Assembly (NCBI GenBank): GCA_903896925.1 | Contig: CAITZM010000184.1 | Location: forward strand, 1 to 64,000 | Length of the DNA stretch: 64,000 nucleotides | From: an uncultured Lentisphaerota bacterium | Lineage (GTDB): Bacteria > Verrucomicrobiota > Kiritimatiellia > CAIQIC01 | Direction: 5' to 3' | Part shown: positions 1-8,491 of the stretch, piece after piece | Layout of the letters: the number at the start of each line of letters is the position of its first letter | Numbering within the stretch: position 1 is the first letter of the stretch | Program-made: the position numbers and the translations under genes | The notes under the pieces: generated by a model | What the model was told of the DNA's origin: nothing | Database searches by the model: none | Seen by the model: the letters and a program-made list of their open reading frames with translations, nothing else

Positions 1-1
1 C

Positions 2-517
2 ATTTACAAAGTTGTTTCAGGAAGTCCTGTCGTCATCGAGAAACCTCGCGCTGTGGATTCGTCACTGATATTACAAATTCCTCCGTTCGACACGCAACGC
101 ATATACTCAACAGACTTTGAGGCCATATATGTCTATTCAATGGTACCTTCGCTTGCCGATTCGTCACAGAGGCGCTGGTTCAGCATCACGGGTGAAGGAA
201 TATACATGACTTCGTCACTGATCGTCAGCACCTCTCGTGTGCTCGTAGTAGTTGGTCTGAAGTCGTCCATGGAAACAGAGGGTGAGAAGAGCAAGTCGTA
301 TTCAAAGACGCTTCTGTTCGACAAGCAATTGAAAGCCTTCTGGTCATTGCCTGCGGATGACTTTGGCCCGATGGCCATGTCGTGGGACGCGAAGACGCTG
401 ATACACTGGGACGCGGAGTCACATGCGATAAGGGAGTTTTCCATTGATCTCCCCGCCGAGCATTTGGTCGCGCCAGGCGATCGTCTCGCGCAACCGCGGG
501 ACAATCCGTTACGTTGA
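2..517 (+). CDS. Hypothetical protein, 3' part only
   Basis: The frame is open from the first codon of the window to a TGA at 515-517, so the gene most likely starts outside the window; an internal GTG at 53 is the first start codon inside. About 170 residues are visible. The sequence reads as a folded, soluble protein with mixed beta-type segments, but I recognise no family. Base composition and codon use (many ATA, TTA, TCA, AGG codons) are clearly less GC-biased than the rest of the window, which points to a recently acquired or unusual gene. No partner gene is visible downstream. The identity is unknown, and the coding call rests only on the open frame and protein-like composition. Confidence 0.45.
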   Translation: MYKVVSGSPVVIEKPRAVDSSLILQIPPFDTQRIYSTDFEAIYVYSMVPSLADSSQRRWFSITGEGIYMTSSLIVSTSRVLVVVGLKSSMETEGEKSKSYSKTLLFDKQLKAFWSLPADDFGPMAMSWDAKTLIHWDAESHAIREFSIDLPAEHLVAPGDRLAQPRDNPLR

Positions 518-1006
518 AGGACGTGATGGAGATATTCAATACCGGACAGGTTGTGGTCATGCATGTTGATGCCTGACTTGTACGGGCTTTCGAGGCGTTT
601 GGGCTTCGGGTTTGCGGGTGTGCAGGGTGGCGGAAGTGGTGCAATTGTCGTTGAGCGCGGTTTCCAATTGCTCGAAAGTGTGTGTCATGTGGTTTCCAAC
701 GCTTGGCGGTCGCGGTGGAGGATGATCGAAGTGAAGATGCGAGTGATTATGATGTCGCCGCAGGCGTCGGCGATGATGGGATCGTTTGCTAAGGGGATGG
801 GTGATGCGATGAAGGCGACGACGATCCACCCACGTGGTAAAGCTTAACTCCCAACCTTCTACTTCAGCTGAGCAGGTCTTCCTGGACTACGTCAGTATGA
901 TCCCGGCTCCGTTGAGGATTGCTTTCGTCCAACGCAGCGCACTCGTTTTCTCCCCCGTACTTGTTCGGACTTGCCGTGTAGCGGAGCCGAAGTTATGGTC
1001 CAGCCC
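518..1006. other. Non-coding stretch with a decayed repeat
   Basis: About 490 bases with no gene I can support. Open frames on both strands are short and of low-complexity, His/Arg-rich composition. The only structure I see is a degenerate copy of the paired TTTCCAA...TTGGAAA repeat at 661-706, read on the minus strand. It is listed separately. Confidence 0.5.
659..706 (-). repeat. Decayed copy of the paired TTCC/GGAA palindrome element
   Basis: TTTCCAATTGCTCGAAA at 661-677 and TTTCCAACGCTTGG at 693-706 start 32 bases apart, the same spacing as intact copies elsewhere. Read on the minus strand, the phase gives P-P-S-V-G, six other residues, then F-E-Q-L-E-T. This keeps the register of the signal-peptide copies (F-P-S-I-G ... 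F-Q-A-L-E-T) while the spacer is not hydrophobic. It is not part of a convincing gene. Confidence 0.5.
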
Positions 1007-1939
1007 ATGAAAACCCACCTGTTGCGTCGTTGCGCCCTGTACCTCGCCGTCCTGCTGCTGACGTGTGCCGCGCACGGTGCGCGGCGGGCCGAGCATGTGT
1101 TCATCATCAGCCTGGATGGCGGCAAGCCCGCGGTCATGCACCAGAGCCAGATGCCGGTGCTCGACCAGCTCGTCGCCGAGGGTGCCTGCGCCTGGGGCGC
1201 GCAGACGGTCTTTCCGAGCATCACGCTGGTGTCGCACACCTCGATGTTGACGGGCGTGCAGCCGGCCAAGCATCACATCACATGGAACAGCTATAAGCCG
1301 GAGGCGGGCGTGGTCAAGGTTCCGACCGTGTTCTCGCTGGCGAAGACGGCCGGCCTGTCCACGGCGATGTTCGTGGGCAAGGAGAAGTTCAAGCACCTGC
1401 TGGTGCCGGGTTCGGTGGACGAGTTCGGCTACAACCGCAGCGCCGGCGGCGAGACCATCAAGATGGTGGCTGGCGAAAAGAAGTCCGTCAAGGAAGGCAC
1501 GGTCATGACGAAGGCCGTCGCCGCCGACGCCGTCGCGTATATCGAGGCGAAGAAGCCCAACCTCTGTTTCATCCACTTCACCGATACCGACAGCACCGGG
1601 CACAAGTTCGGGTGGGGTTCGCCGGAGCAGATCAAGGCTTTCGCCGCGGAAGATGCGGGCATCGGCGCCGTCCTGGGCGCGATCCGCAAGGCCGGGCTTG
1701 CGGAGAGCAGCGTGGTCATCGTCACCGCCGACCACGGCGGCCACGCCAAGACGCACGGCGCGAACAGCCCCGACGACATGACGGTTCCGTGGATCGCCTG
1801 GGGCAAGAACGTGAAGAAGCATTGCACCCTCACCGCTCCGGTGCTGACCTGCGACACCACCGCCACCGCGCTCTGGCTGCTCGACGTGCCGCGCCCCGCG
1901 GACCTCGACGGCAAGCCCGTCGCCAGCGCATTCGAGTAA
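1007..1939 (+). CDS. Secreted alkaline-phosphatase-superfamily phosphodiesterase
   Basis: 310 residues from ATG 1007, chosen because it gives a clean signal peptide (MKTHLLRR then a hydrophobic run ending near AAHGA); an in-frame ATG at 971 would add a non-signal extension. The mature part has the alkaline phosphatase/type I phosphodiesterase-nucleotide pyrophosphatase layout: a metal Asp in SLDGGKP, a candidate Ser/Thr nucleophile in FPSITLVSHTSMLTG, metal ligands in FTDTDSTGHKFG, and the second metal cluster TADHGGH. It lacks the CxPxR sulfatase motif, so hydrolysis of phosphodiesters or related esters in the periplasm is more likely than sulfate ester cleavage. It is monocistronic, with a hairpin repeat downstream. 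The substrate is not deducible from sequence. Confidence 0.85.
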   Translation: MKTHLLRRCALYLAVLLLTCAAHGARRAEHVFIISLDGGKPAVMHQSQMPVLDQLVAEGACAWGAQTVFPSITLVSHTSMLTGVQPAKHHITWNSYKPEAGVVKVPTVFSLAKTAGLSTAMFVGKEKFKHLLVPGSVDEFGYNRSAGGETIKMVAGEKKSVKEGTVMTKAVAADAVAYIEAKKPNLCFIHFTDTDSTGHKFGWGSPEQIKAFAAEDAGIGAVLGAIRKAGLAESSVVIVTADHGGHAKTHGANSPDDMTVPWIAWGKNVKKHCTLTAPVLTCDTTATALWLLDVPRPADLDGKPVASAFE

Positions 1940-2021
1940 GAGGGACGAGCGGAGCGGGACGGGTGGCGAGGGGTAGGGCGACGCCTCTGGCGGAGCCGAA
2001 ACAAAGACGATTCGGCTGGAC

Positions 2022-2038
2022 GGTTCGACAAGCTCACC
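2022..2038 (+). repeat. 17-base repeat GGTTCGACAAGCTCACC
   Basis: Exact reverse complement of 25057-25073 (GGTGAGCTTGTCGAACC). It lies between the phosphodiesterase and radical SAM genes. It resembles the short CGACAAGCTCA-type repeat scattered through many environmental bacterial genomes; that statement is general knowledge and was not searched. Confidence 0.7.
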
Positions 2039-2095
2039 GCAGTCGCCTTGCCCTTGTCTCTCACATACCAACCAGCCGCGCCCTCGTCCTTGTGG

Positions 2096-2114
2096 GCGGG
2101 GCTTCCAGCCCCGC
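2096..2114. repeat. Hairpin repeat, stem GCGGGGCT, loop TCC
   Basis: Perfect 8-bp stem (GCGGGGCT/AGCCCCGC) with a TCC loop, within GTGGGC...GCGA context that recurs at 6484-6510. It lies between the convergent stops of the flanking genes. A bidirectional terminator role is possible, but there is no T-run. Confidence 0.7.
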
Positions 2115-2144
2115 GAAAGCACTCTCAACAACGCCCGTCGCCCG

Positions 2145-3542
2145 TCAGACGCCCATGGTGATTTTGCGCAGCAGGCTGCGGAAGGGCGTCAGGAGCCAGA
2201 GCAGGGTCTGCCCGTAGTCGGAATAGTAGATTCGCAGCAGGAGCGCCTTCTTGAACGAGTGCGACTTGTAGACGTTGTAGGCGAAGGTCTGGTAGGCCTT
2301 GATGATCTGTTTCCGCGGGAACTGCGGCATGTTCAGGACGGTGTCGGTGCGGCCGACGAAATCGGCGTCGAGGAGGCGCTGCTCGTCGATCCAGCCTTCC
2401 TTGAGGCAGACCTCCGCCAGCTGCGTGCCGGGGTAGGGCTCGAAGATGCCGACGATGACGCTGTCGGGATTGACCCGCGCGTTGAGGTCCACGGTCTCCT
2501 GGAAGATCTCCGGCGTCTCGAAGGGGAAGCCGACGATGTTGAAGCTCTTGGTCTTGATGCCGGCGCGGCGGCAGGCCTCGAAGGCGGTGACGATGCGCTC
2601 GTTCGACTGGCGGCGGCCGAGGAGCTTGGCGCGGAATTCCTCCGAGCCGCTCTCGATGCCGATGGAGATGCGGCGGCAGCCGGCGGCCTTGAGCTTGCCG
2701 CAGACGTCGTCGTTGAGCGTTTCGGGCCGCGTGTTGATGTCGAACGGGGTCTTGAACTCCCGCTGGTACTTTTCGCAAAACTCCTGCCACCACTTGCGGT
2801 TGGCCGTGAAGCAGTCGTCGTTGAAATAGAACGCGCCGACGCGGTAGCGGGCGACGACCTCGCGGATCTCCGCGAGGCAGTTGTCCACGCTGCGCGAGCG
2901 GACGTAGCAGCCCTCCTGCTGCGAGCGCAGGGCGTGGTTGCTGCAGAAGGTGCAGTTGTAGGGGCAGCCGCGGGTGAACATGAAGAGCGCGGTGTGGAAG
3001 TCGCTGTCCACGATCTGCTGGAAGTCGAACAGGTCGCGGTCCGGGAAGGGCAGCTCGTCGAGCTTGGGGTGGAACGGCCGCGTCGGGTTCTTGATGATGC
3101 TGCCATCCGGCTTCTTGAGGTGCAGGTTCGGAATGCCATCCACGCTCCGCTTGTCGCGCAGCGCCTCGACGAGCTCGAGCAGCGGGAACTCGCCCTCGCC
3201 GACGCAGATGGAGTCGAGACCGCGCACCTTGCCGAGGCAGTCGGGGTCGAGGGTCGGATGCACGCCGCCGTAGATCGTGAAGGCGGGCAGCGGCGCGAGC
3301 TCCTCGATGAGGCGCTTGATGTAGCGGAACTGCGGCGAGACGCCGGAGAAGGCGACCACGTCGGGCTGGAAGGCGGCGAGCTGGGCGCGCAGCGGCGCCG
3401 CGTCGTATTGGCCGTACATGTAGCAGAGCTGGGTCGTGTGCCCGGCGCGCTTGAGCACGGCGCTCAACATGCCGAGGCCGAACTGATAGCTCATGGCGCC
3501 GCCGCGCACGTTGATGTCGGTGTAGACGAACAGAACTTTCAT
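2145..3542 (-). CDS. B12-binding-domain radical SAM protein
   Basis: 465 residues. The N-terminal ~130 residues have a cobalamin-binding-like Rossmann segment (VVAFSGVSPQF, TIYGGVHPTL) without the DxHxxG B12 ligand motif. A radical SAM core follows, with the 4Fe-4S motif at C193, C197 and C200 (RGCPYNCTFCSNH). Downstream strands such as INTRPETL, ISIGIESGSEE and NIVGFPFET match the class B methyltransferase/MiaB-like layout. Such proteins usually methylate or rearrange lipids, antibiotics or other secondary metabolites; no substrate can be assigned. It is divergent from the large membrane protein starting at 3615, and the 72-base gap must hold promoters for both. Confidence 0.9.
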   Translation of the reverse strand: MKVLFVYTDINVRGGAMSYQFGLGMLSAVLKRAGHTTQLCYMYGQYDAAPLRAQLAAFQPDVVAFSGVSPQFRYIKRLIEELAPLPAFTIYGGVHPTLDPDCLGKVRGLDSICVGEGEFPLLELVEALRDKRSVDGIPNLHLKKPDGSIIKNPTRPFHPKLDELPFPDRDLFDFQQIVDSDFHTALFMFTRGCPYNCTFCSNHALRSQQEGCYVRSRSVDNCLAEIREVVARYRVGAFYFNDDCFTANRKWWQEFCEKYQREFKTPFDINTRPETLNDDVCGKLKAAGCRRISIGIESGSEEFRAKLLGRRQSNERIVTAFEACRRAGIKTKSFNIVGFPFETPEIFQETVDLNARVNPDSVIVGIFEPYPGTQLAEVCLKEGWIDEQRLLDADFVGRTDTVLNMPQFPRKQIIKAYQTFAYNVYKSHSFKKALLLRIYYSDYGQTLLWLLTPFRSLLRKITMGV

Positions 3543-3614
3543 GTTGTGTTTCCCGCGGACCCTGCGCTCATCTTTTAGCTTTGCCGTTTAGGCGATGTGG
3601 GGTAACCATACGTT

Positions 3615-6179
3615 ATGCGGTTTTGGAAAACAACTATCGGCTCGCTGGCGGTGGCCCTGGCCGTCTGGCTGCTGTTCACCTGGCCGCTGCCTGCGCACAT
3701 GGGCAGCGCCGTGCCGGCGGGGGCCCGCGCCTCGCCGGGCGAACTCCAGCCGATGACCCCCGGCGACCACCTGCAGTTCATGTATTACTGCTGGCTGGCG
3801 GGCGACTGGCTGACGGGGCAGACGCCGTTTTTCTACAACCTGTACGAGTTCAACACGGGCGACGAGCGGGCGTGCTACCACCCGGATACCTACTACATCC
3901 CGTTCTCGCTCGTCTACAACCTGGCCGCCGCCGCCGGCGGGCGCGCCTTCGGCTGGAACCTGACGGGCTTCATCGCGCTCTGGCTGACCTACCTGCTCAC
4001 GCTGCTGCTCACGCGCCGCTACACCACCAGCGAGTGGCTCGCCTGGCTCGCCGCGCTCCTCGGCATCCTCGTGCCCTACCGCTGGGTCAACCTCTTCGGC
4101 GGCAGCCCGGCGGGGTTCGCCATGATGTGGACGCCCGCGGTGCTGCTCGGCATCGACCTGGCCATCCGCAACGGCCGTTTGGCCGGCGGCGTGCTGGCCG
4201 GCGTCGGCATCATCGGGGCCGCCTGGGGCGACCAGCACGTCTTTTTCTTCAGCGGTCTCGCCGCGATCGGCTGGTGCTTCGTCGCCTTCAGCGCCCGCGA
4301 GACGCGGCCGTGGTTTGACTGGCGGCACATCGGCCGCTGCGCCCTCGCGCTGCTGCCGTTCCTGCTCTGCCTGGGCTTTGCGCTCAAGTTCCCCAAGCTG
4401 ATGAAGCTGCTCACGGAGCATGTCACGGGGCAGACGCCCGTGGATTTTTCCGTCGCCCCCCGCCACTGGCGCGAGGTGCTCAACTACTCGCCCGAGTGGA
4501 CCGGCTACTGGGGGCACAGTCCGCTCGGCATCTCCGAGCAGATCTACCTGGGCTACACGATCTTCCTCGTCCTCGGCGCCGGGTGGCTCGCGCTGCTGGT
4601 CCGGTCCCTGCGCACCGAGCGCGGCCAGTGGCGGCGCTGGCTGGTGCTGACGCTGATTTGCGTCGGCAGCCTCGGTGTGATGTACCTGGCGCTCGGCTAC
4701 CGCGCTCCGCACGATGCGCACTTTTTCGACCTGGCCCGCAAATGGGTTCCGAAATACAACCTGATCCGCCAGCCCGCGAAAATCCTCTGCCTCCTGCCGA
4801 CCTTGTTTGCCGTAGGCGCGGCGCTGGCGCTGGGTACCTTCGGCGCGGCGCTGCGCAGGCGTCGCTGGCAACTCGGCCTGCCGCTCCTCGTGGTGCTCCT
4901 GATCGTCGGCGAGTACCACGGACGCACCTATCCGATCCTCACCCGGCTGGACAACACCCAGGGTGCCTACGCCGCGGTTGCCGCCAACGCCCGCGAGCTG
5001 GGCCGGGCGCCCCACGCGCTGGTCATCACCCTCTGGCCCGGCGATGCGCACTACGCCTCCATCTATCAGCATTACGCCTCGCTCTACCGCGTGCGGATGG
5101 TCGATGGCTACAACCCGTTCATCAAAAAAGATTATTTTGAAAACGTCTTCCGCCGGTTCGAGAGCGTCAACCAGGGCGTGTTTTCCGAGGAGCAGTTCGC
5201 GCGGCTGGCGGACATGGGCGTGCACTGGGTCCTGTTTCATGAGAACCTGTTCCCGGAAAAGGTCAGCCCGTTCCCCGCCTCGGCCACGCTGAAGAACCTG
5301 CTGAACCATCCGCGGCTGAAGTTCCTCGCGCAGGACGGCCCCGTCTGGGCGTTCCGCATCCTCGCCGAGCCGCAGCCGCATGCCGAGGTCGCGCCGGACT
5401 GGAACCTGTTTTTCCCGGCGCGCCAGTGGGAAGTGGAGCGCTGCCAGCTCAGCTCCTCGGCCGCCGTGCAGGCCGATCCCGACGCCAGCGGCCGCGCCTG
5501 CGCCGCGCTCGCCTATACGGATGCCGGCGTGCAACTCCCGGCCGTCCGGACCGCGCTGCGGCCCGGCCTGAGCTGGCTGATCCGCGCGCGCGGCACCGGC
5601 GAGCTGCGGTGCGAACAGCTCGTCGGCAGCAATGCGGCGCCGGCCGGCATCATGGCCATCGACAGCACGAACTGGACCTGGCGCGCCGTGCCCGTGCAGC
5701 CCTTCAGCACGTTCGATCAGCTCGCGCTCCGCTTGCAGCGTATCTCCGGCGCCGTGGATCTGGACCTGGCGCAGTTGGTGGCGGGCGACTGGCCCGCGCT
5801 TCTGCCCGGCGCCGAATACAGCCTGTCCGCCGCACCCTTCTTCCACTCCGGCATGACCGATCTGAAGAAAAATGCGGCCGTGTTCCGTGCCTCGCAGGAT
5901 GGCGCCGGCATCTCCTGCTACGGTCCCAAGCTGCCGCTCCTGCCCGGCACCTACGCCATCGAGCTCGAGTTCAACTCGCCCGCCCAGCCCGGCACCGTGC
6001 TGGGTTCGTTTGAGTTCGAGCCCGGCGCGGCCGCGCCGGCCAGCACGCCCGTCATCGCCGGCCAGCGCGCGCGCTTGCGCGGCGTGGTCCGGAGCAGCCT
6101 GCCGGTCAACCTCGTCTTCGTCTATTCCGCCGCCGCCGACGTCGCGCTCCAGCGCGTCAGCTTCAAACGCGTCGAGTGA
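3615..6179 (+). CDS. Large integral membrane protein, GT-C glycosyltransferase-like
   Basis: 854 residues. An N-terminal membrane anchor is followed by a periplasmic loop with a possible acidic catalytic motif (MTPGDHLQF), then roughly ten hydrophobic segments to about residue 420. The C-terminal ~400 residues form a soluble, beta-rich domain. This is the layout of GT-C polyprenyl-phosphate-sugar transferases and YfhO-type membrane proteins, which add sugars to cell-surface polymers or proteins. I infer a role in envelope glycosylation; donor and acceptor are unknown. The start is ATG 3615, with no strong ribosome-binding site. It is divergent from the radical SAM gene and followed by a 600-base repeat-rich gap. 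Confidence 0.7.
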   Translation: MRFWKTTIGSLAVALAVWLLFTWPLPAHMGSAVPAGARASPGELQPMTPGDHLQFMYYCWLAGDWLTGQTPFFYNLYEFNTGDERACYHPDTYYIPFSLVYNLAAAAGGRAFGWNLTGFIALWLTYLLTLLLTRRYTTSEWLAWLAALLGILVPYRWVNLFGGSPAGFAMMWTPAVLLGIDLAIRNGRLAGGVLAGVGIIGAAWGDQHVFFFSGLAAIGWCFVAFSARETRPWFDWRHIGRCALALLPFLLCLGFALKFPKLMKLLTEHVTGQTPVDFSVAPRHWREVLNYSPEWTGYWGHSPLGISEQIYLGYTIFLVLGAGWLALLVRSLRTERGQWRRWLVLTLICVGSLGVMYLALGYRAPHDAHFFDLARKWVPKYNLIRQPAKILCLLPTLFAVGAALALGTFGAALRRRRWQLGLPLLVVLLIVGEYHGRTYPILTRLDNTQGAYAAVAANARELGRAPHALVITLWPGDAHYASIYQHYASLYRVRMVDGYNPFIKKDYFENVFRRFESVNQGVFSEEQFARLADMGVHWVLFHENLFPEKVSPFPASATLKNLLNHPRLKFLAQDGPVWAFRILAEPQPHAEVAPDWNLFFPARQWEVERCQLSSSAAVQADPDASGRACAALAYTDAGVQLPAVRTALRPGLSWLIRARGTGELRCEQLVGSNAAPAGIMAIDSTNWTWRAVPVQPFSTFDQLALRLQRISGAVDLDLAQLVAGDWPALLPGAEYSLSAAPFFHSGMTDLKKNAAVFRASQDGAGISCYGPKLPLLPGTYAIELEFNSPAQPGTVLGSFEFEPGAAAPASTPVIAGQRARLRGVVRSSLPVNLVFVYSAAADVALQRVSFKRVE

Positions 6180-6390
6180 CGCGCCGCAGCGCGGCGCAGC
6201 GGACAGCGGACAGCGGACAGAGATCAGAGGTCAGAAGTCAGCGGCAAAAGGCATCCACAGATTCCGCGGATTACACAGACTTTCCGAAGAAACCGATGGA
6301 TGAGCAGTGAACTCCGAAGTCCGGAAGAAAACGCAGAGCCAGCACCCTCACACCAGTAACCGCATTCATCACATGAGGCCTCTCCTGCGG

Positions 6391-6410
6391 CCGCGTTCTA
6401 ACGAACGCGG
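6391..6410 (-). repeat. Hairpin repeat, stem CCGCGTTC, loop GTTA (minus strand)
   Basis: Perfect 8-bp stem CCGCGTTC/GAACGCGG. On the minus strand the context is GTAGCCGCGTTCGTTAGAAC. It is the same family as 6734-6753 on the plus strand, where the stem carries A:T instead of G:C at one pair, i.e. a compensatory change. Confidence 0.7.
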
Positions 6411-6487
6411 CTACGGCAGTTGTTTCGTTCTAGCGACCGGCGAACGAGCACAGATCAAAAACGGAAGTCGTATGAGCTCTACTGTGG

Positions 6488-6507
6488 GCGGGGCTTTCTA
6501 GCCCCGC
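6488..6507. repeat. Hairpin repeat, stem GCGGGGCT, loop TTCT
   Basis: Perfect 8-bp stem. The flanks GTGGGC and GCGA match the copy at 2092-2116, with only the loop differing (TTCT against TCC). Confidence 0.7.
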
Positions 6508-6654
6508 GAGACCAACTGTAAATGAAAAGCAACACATGCCGGGAGCGAATTGAGAGACACGGGCGGTCGCTCAACGCGGTGGTAAGGCGCTAACATGCCG
6601 CGGAAAGAATAAACTACGGGTCGGGAGACAGGAGACAGTGCCTTTAGGTTTTTG

Positions 6655-6683
6655 GCGGGGTTCGCGGGGTTAGAAAACCCCGC
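6655..6683. repeat. Hairpin repeat, stem GCGGGGTT, loop AGAA
   Basis: Perfect 8-bp stem at 6664-6683, preceded by a second GCGGGGTT at 6655-6662. A very similar unit (TTCGCGGGGTT-like, then GGAA, then AACCCCGCC) recurs at 45560-45590. Confidence 0.7.
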
Positions 6684-6733
6684 CCACAAAGACTGGTTCA
6701 GGATGGGTGTTGTTGCTGCTGTCTTTCTTGTAG

Positions 6734-6753
6734 CCGCATTCGTGAGAATGCGG
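6734..6753 (+). repeat. Hairpin repeat, stem CCGCATTC, loop GTGA
   Basis: Perfect stem CCGCATTC/GAATGCGG, preceded by GTAG. It is the sister copy of 6391-6410 with one covarying base pair. It lies 25 bases beyond the stop of the SRAP gene, which ends at 6779 on the minus strand. Confidence 0.7.
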
Positions 6754-6778
6754 TTCCGGCGCGCGGACATCGCCATCG

Positions 6779-7423
6779 TCAGAACGGCAGCAGGGTCTGT
6801 TCCGTTGAGGCGGGCGCGGCCAGGCGCAGCGCGCCATCTTCGATGCGCAGGGTTTGTTCGGTGTAGGGGCGGAGCAAGGCCAGCAGCTCGGCCGCCGTCG
6901 CGCCGGGGTTGAGCCAGACGGCCTCGGCCGCCGGGGCGAGTATCGCGGGCATCCGGTCGTGGATCGGTTTGACCGTGTCGTTAGGGGCGGTGGTGATGAT
7001 CGTGAACGCGTGCTGCGGCGTGTCCGGCTGCGCCATCCAGAGGCCGGCGAACGCGAACAGGCCCCCGTCGGGCAACCGGAAATAGAGCGCGCGTTTCTTT
7101 CCGTTCGGCAGTTTTTCCCACTCGAAGAAACCGCTGGCCGGGATCAGGCAGCGTTGCCCGGCGAGCAGGTCGCGGAAGGTGGGCTTCTGCGTCAGCGTCT
7201 CGGCGCGGGCGTTGATCAGCAGGACGCTGCGGCCCTGGATGCCCTCCCACGTGGGCTTGAGACCCCAGCGCTGGGCCTCCAGCCGGCGCTCCATGGTGAT
7301 GACCGCCGCGGTCTGGCTGGGCGCGATGACGCCCGGCGGCGCGTCCGTGCCTGCCGAGTCCGCCGCGGCGAACCGTTCGGCCATCTTCTTCCGGCTCACC
7401 GTCACCATGTAGCGTCCGCACAT
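6779..7423 (-). CDS. SRAP (YedK/HMCES-type) abasic-site-processing protein
   Basis: 214 residues starting MCGRY. The start at 7423 is certain because Cys2 is the catalytic residue exposed after Met removal; the upstream in-frame codons would bury it. The other SRAP active-site elements are present: LINARAET (Asn and Glu environment), SGFFEW (Glu) and IHDRMP (His). The family forms a thiazolidine crosslink with abasic sites in single-stranded DNA, shielding them during replication and the SOS response. Length is typical. It appears monocistronic, between repeat-rich gaps. Confidence 0.95.
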   Translation of the reverse strand: MCGRYMVTVSRKKMAERFAAADSAGTDAPPGVIAPSQTAAVITMERRLEAQRWGLKPTWEGIQGRSVLLINARAETLTQKPTFRDLLAGQRCLIPASGFFEWEKLPNGKKRALYFRLPDGGLFAFAGLWMAQPDTPQHAFTIITTAPNDTVKPIHDRMPAILAPAAEAVWLNPGATAAELLALLRPYTEQTLRIEDGALRLAAPASTEQTLLPF

Positions 7424-7731
7424 CGTTGAATGCTCCGTGCGCACTATGACGGAATTTCCGAACCTTGCCAGCCCCGAGTTTGAAAAGGGGCGGCGGTCAG
7501 CGCAAAGGCGCCAGAATCATCGGAAGGCGTAAAGTGGAGAAGATTTTAGCGCAAAGTCGCTAAGCTCAGCGGAAAGCGCAAAGGGGGAGAGGTAAAAAAT
7601 ACATGGCAACCAAATCCTGCTTTCAATTACGACTCCTGCTGGTCCAGCTTTCGCGGATTTCTTTCCCGTGGCGAACCCATTATCATTGCGCACCGCCGGC
7701 GAGGCCGGTGCGGAGAAAGGCGAAGCTCAAC

Positions 7732-8460
7732 ATGAAGCAGTCTGGAAAATTTGTCCGCTTATGCGTGTGGGGCGTATTTGCGGGGCTGGCTTGCCTGCCG
7801 GGGCGCGCGAGCGCGGGCGAGACGGCGCTGGCCCGGCTGGGCGCGGCGGGTGGCGGGAGGATCCTCTTCCTGGGCAACAGCATCACCAGCCATGGACCCA
7901 AGGCGGACATCGGCTGGACGAACCACTGCGGGATGGCGGCGACCGCGCTGGACAAGGATTACGCCCATCGGCTCACCGCGGCCATCGCGGCGCAGCTCGC
8001 CAAGCAGCCCTCCATACAAGTCGCCAACATTTCGGACTTCGAGCGCGGCCATGCCGCCTATGACCTGGCGGCCAAGACGAAGCCCTTCATCGCGTTCAAG
8101 CCCGACCTCGTGATCGTCGCCATCGGCGAAAACGTGGGCGCGCTGACCAATGATGCCGCCCAAGCAGCGTTCAAGGACAGCCTGGTGCGGCTGCTGAAGA
8201 CCTTGAAGCAGGGTGGGGACCCGGCGATTTTCATGCGGAGTTGTTTCTGGGCGAGCAAGGTGAAGGACGCCTTGCTGCGGCAGGCAAGCGCCGAGGTCGG
8301 GTGCGTCTACGTGGACATCAGCGCGCTGGCCGGGGACGAGGCCAATTATGCGCGCTCGGAGCGCAAGATTGCGCACGCCGGGGTGGCGAATCATCCGGGC
8401 GACCGGGGCATGCAGGCCATCGCCGACGCGCTGTTCGCGGCGCTCAAAACGCAAAAGTGA
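7732..8460 (+). CDS. Secreted SGNH/GDSL-family hydrolase
   Basis: 242 residues from ATG 7732, which is preceded by GGAGAAAGG and opens a signal peptide ending ...GRASA before GE; the open frame upstream to 7603 is not needed. SGNH blocks are visible: the Ser nucleophile in ILFLGNSITS, a block II Gly in the SDFERGHAAYD region, the GxN-type block III in VAIGENVG, and a block V His in ANHPGDRGM. Such enzymes are esterases or acetylhydrolases, often removing acyl groups from glycans. The substrate is unknown. It lies 31 bases upstream of hypA and could be co-transcribed, but no functional link is evident. Confidence 0.85.
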   Translation: MKQSGKFVRLCVWGVFAGLACLPGRASAGETALARLGAAGGGRILFLGNSITSHGPKADIGWTNHCGMAATALDKDYAHRLTAAIAAQLAKQPSIQVANISDFERGHAAYDLAAKTKPFIAFKPDLVIVAIGENVGALTNDAAQAAFKDSLVRLLKTLKQGGDPAIFMRSCFWASKVKDALLRQASAEVGCVYVDISALAGDEANYARSERKIAHAGVANHPGDRGMQAIADALFAALKTQK

Positions 8461-8491
8461 TTTCTGAAGGGTTCCGTAGTAGGGTCCGCCC

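Larger units (their letters stand above)
6180..6778. other. Repeat-rich intergenic region
   Basis: About 600 bases without a gene. It begins with tandem GCGGACA-type repeats (6199-6222) and contains four hairpins: 6391-6410, 6488-6507, 6664-6683 and 6734-6753. These belong to at least two families, listed separately. Open frames here are short and follow the repeats, so I do not call a CDS. Confidence 0.7.

Noticed and set aside
557..829. Possible His/Arg-rich minus-strand protein
   Set aside because: Composition is not protein-like; the only structured part is the decayed palindrome pair.
1007..1939. Sulfatase annotation
   Set aside because: No CxPxR formylglycine motif; the nucleophile region is FPSITLVSHTS, pointing to the phosphodiesterase branch.
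887..2131. Long minus-strand open frame opposite the phosphodiesterase gene
   Set aside because: Arg/Gly/His-rich translation typical of antisense frames in GC-rich genes; the plus-strand protein has a signal peptide and catalytic motifs.
3588..5846. 752-codon minus-strand open frame opposite the GT-C-like gene
   Set aside because: Low-complexity composition and no motif; the plus-strand frame has clear transmembrane segments.
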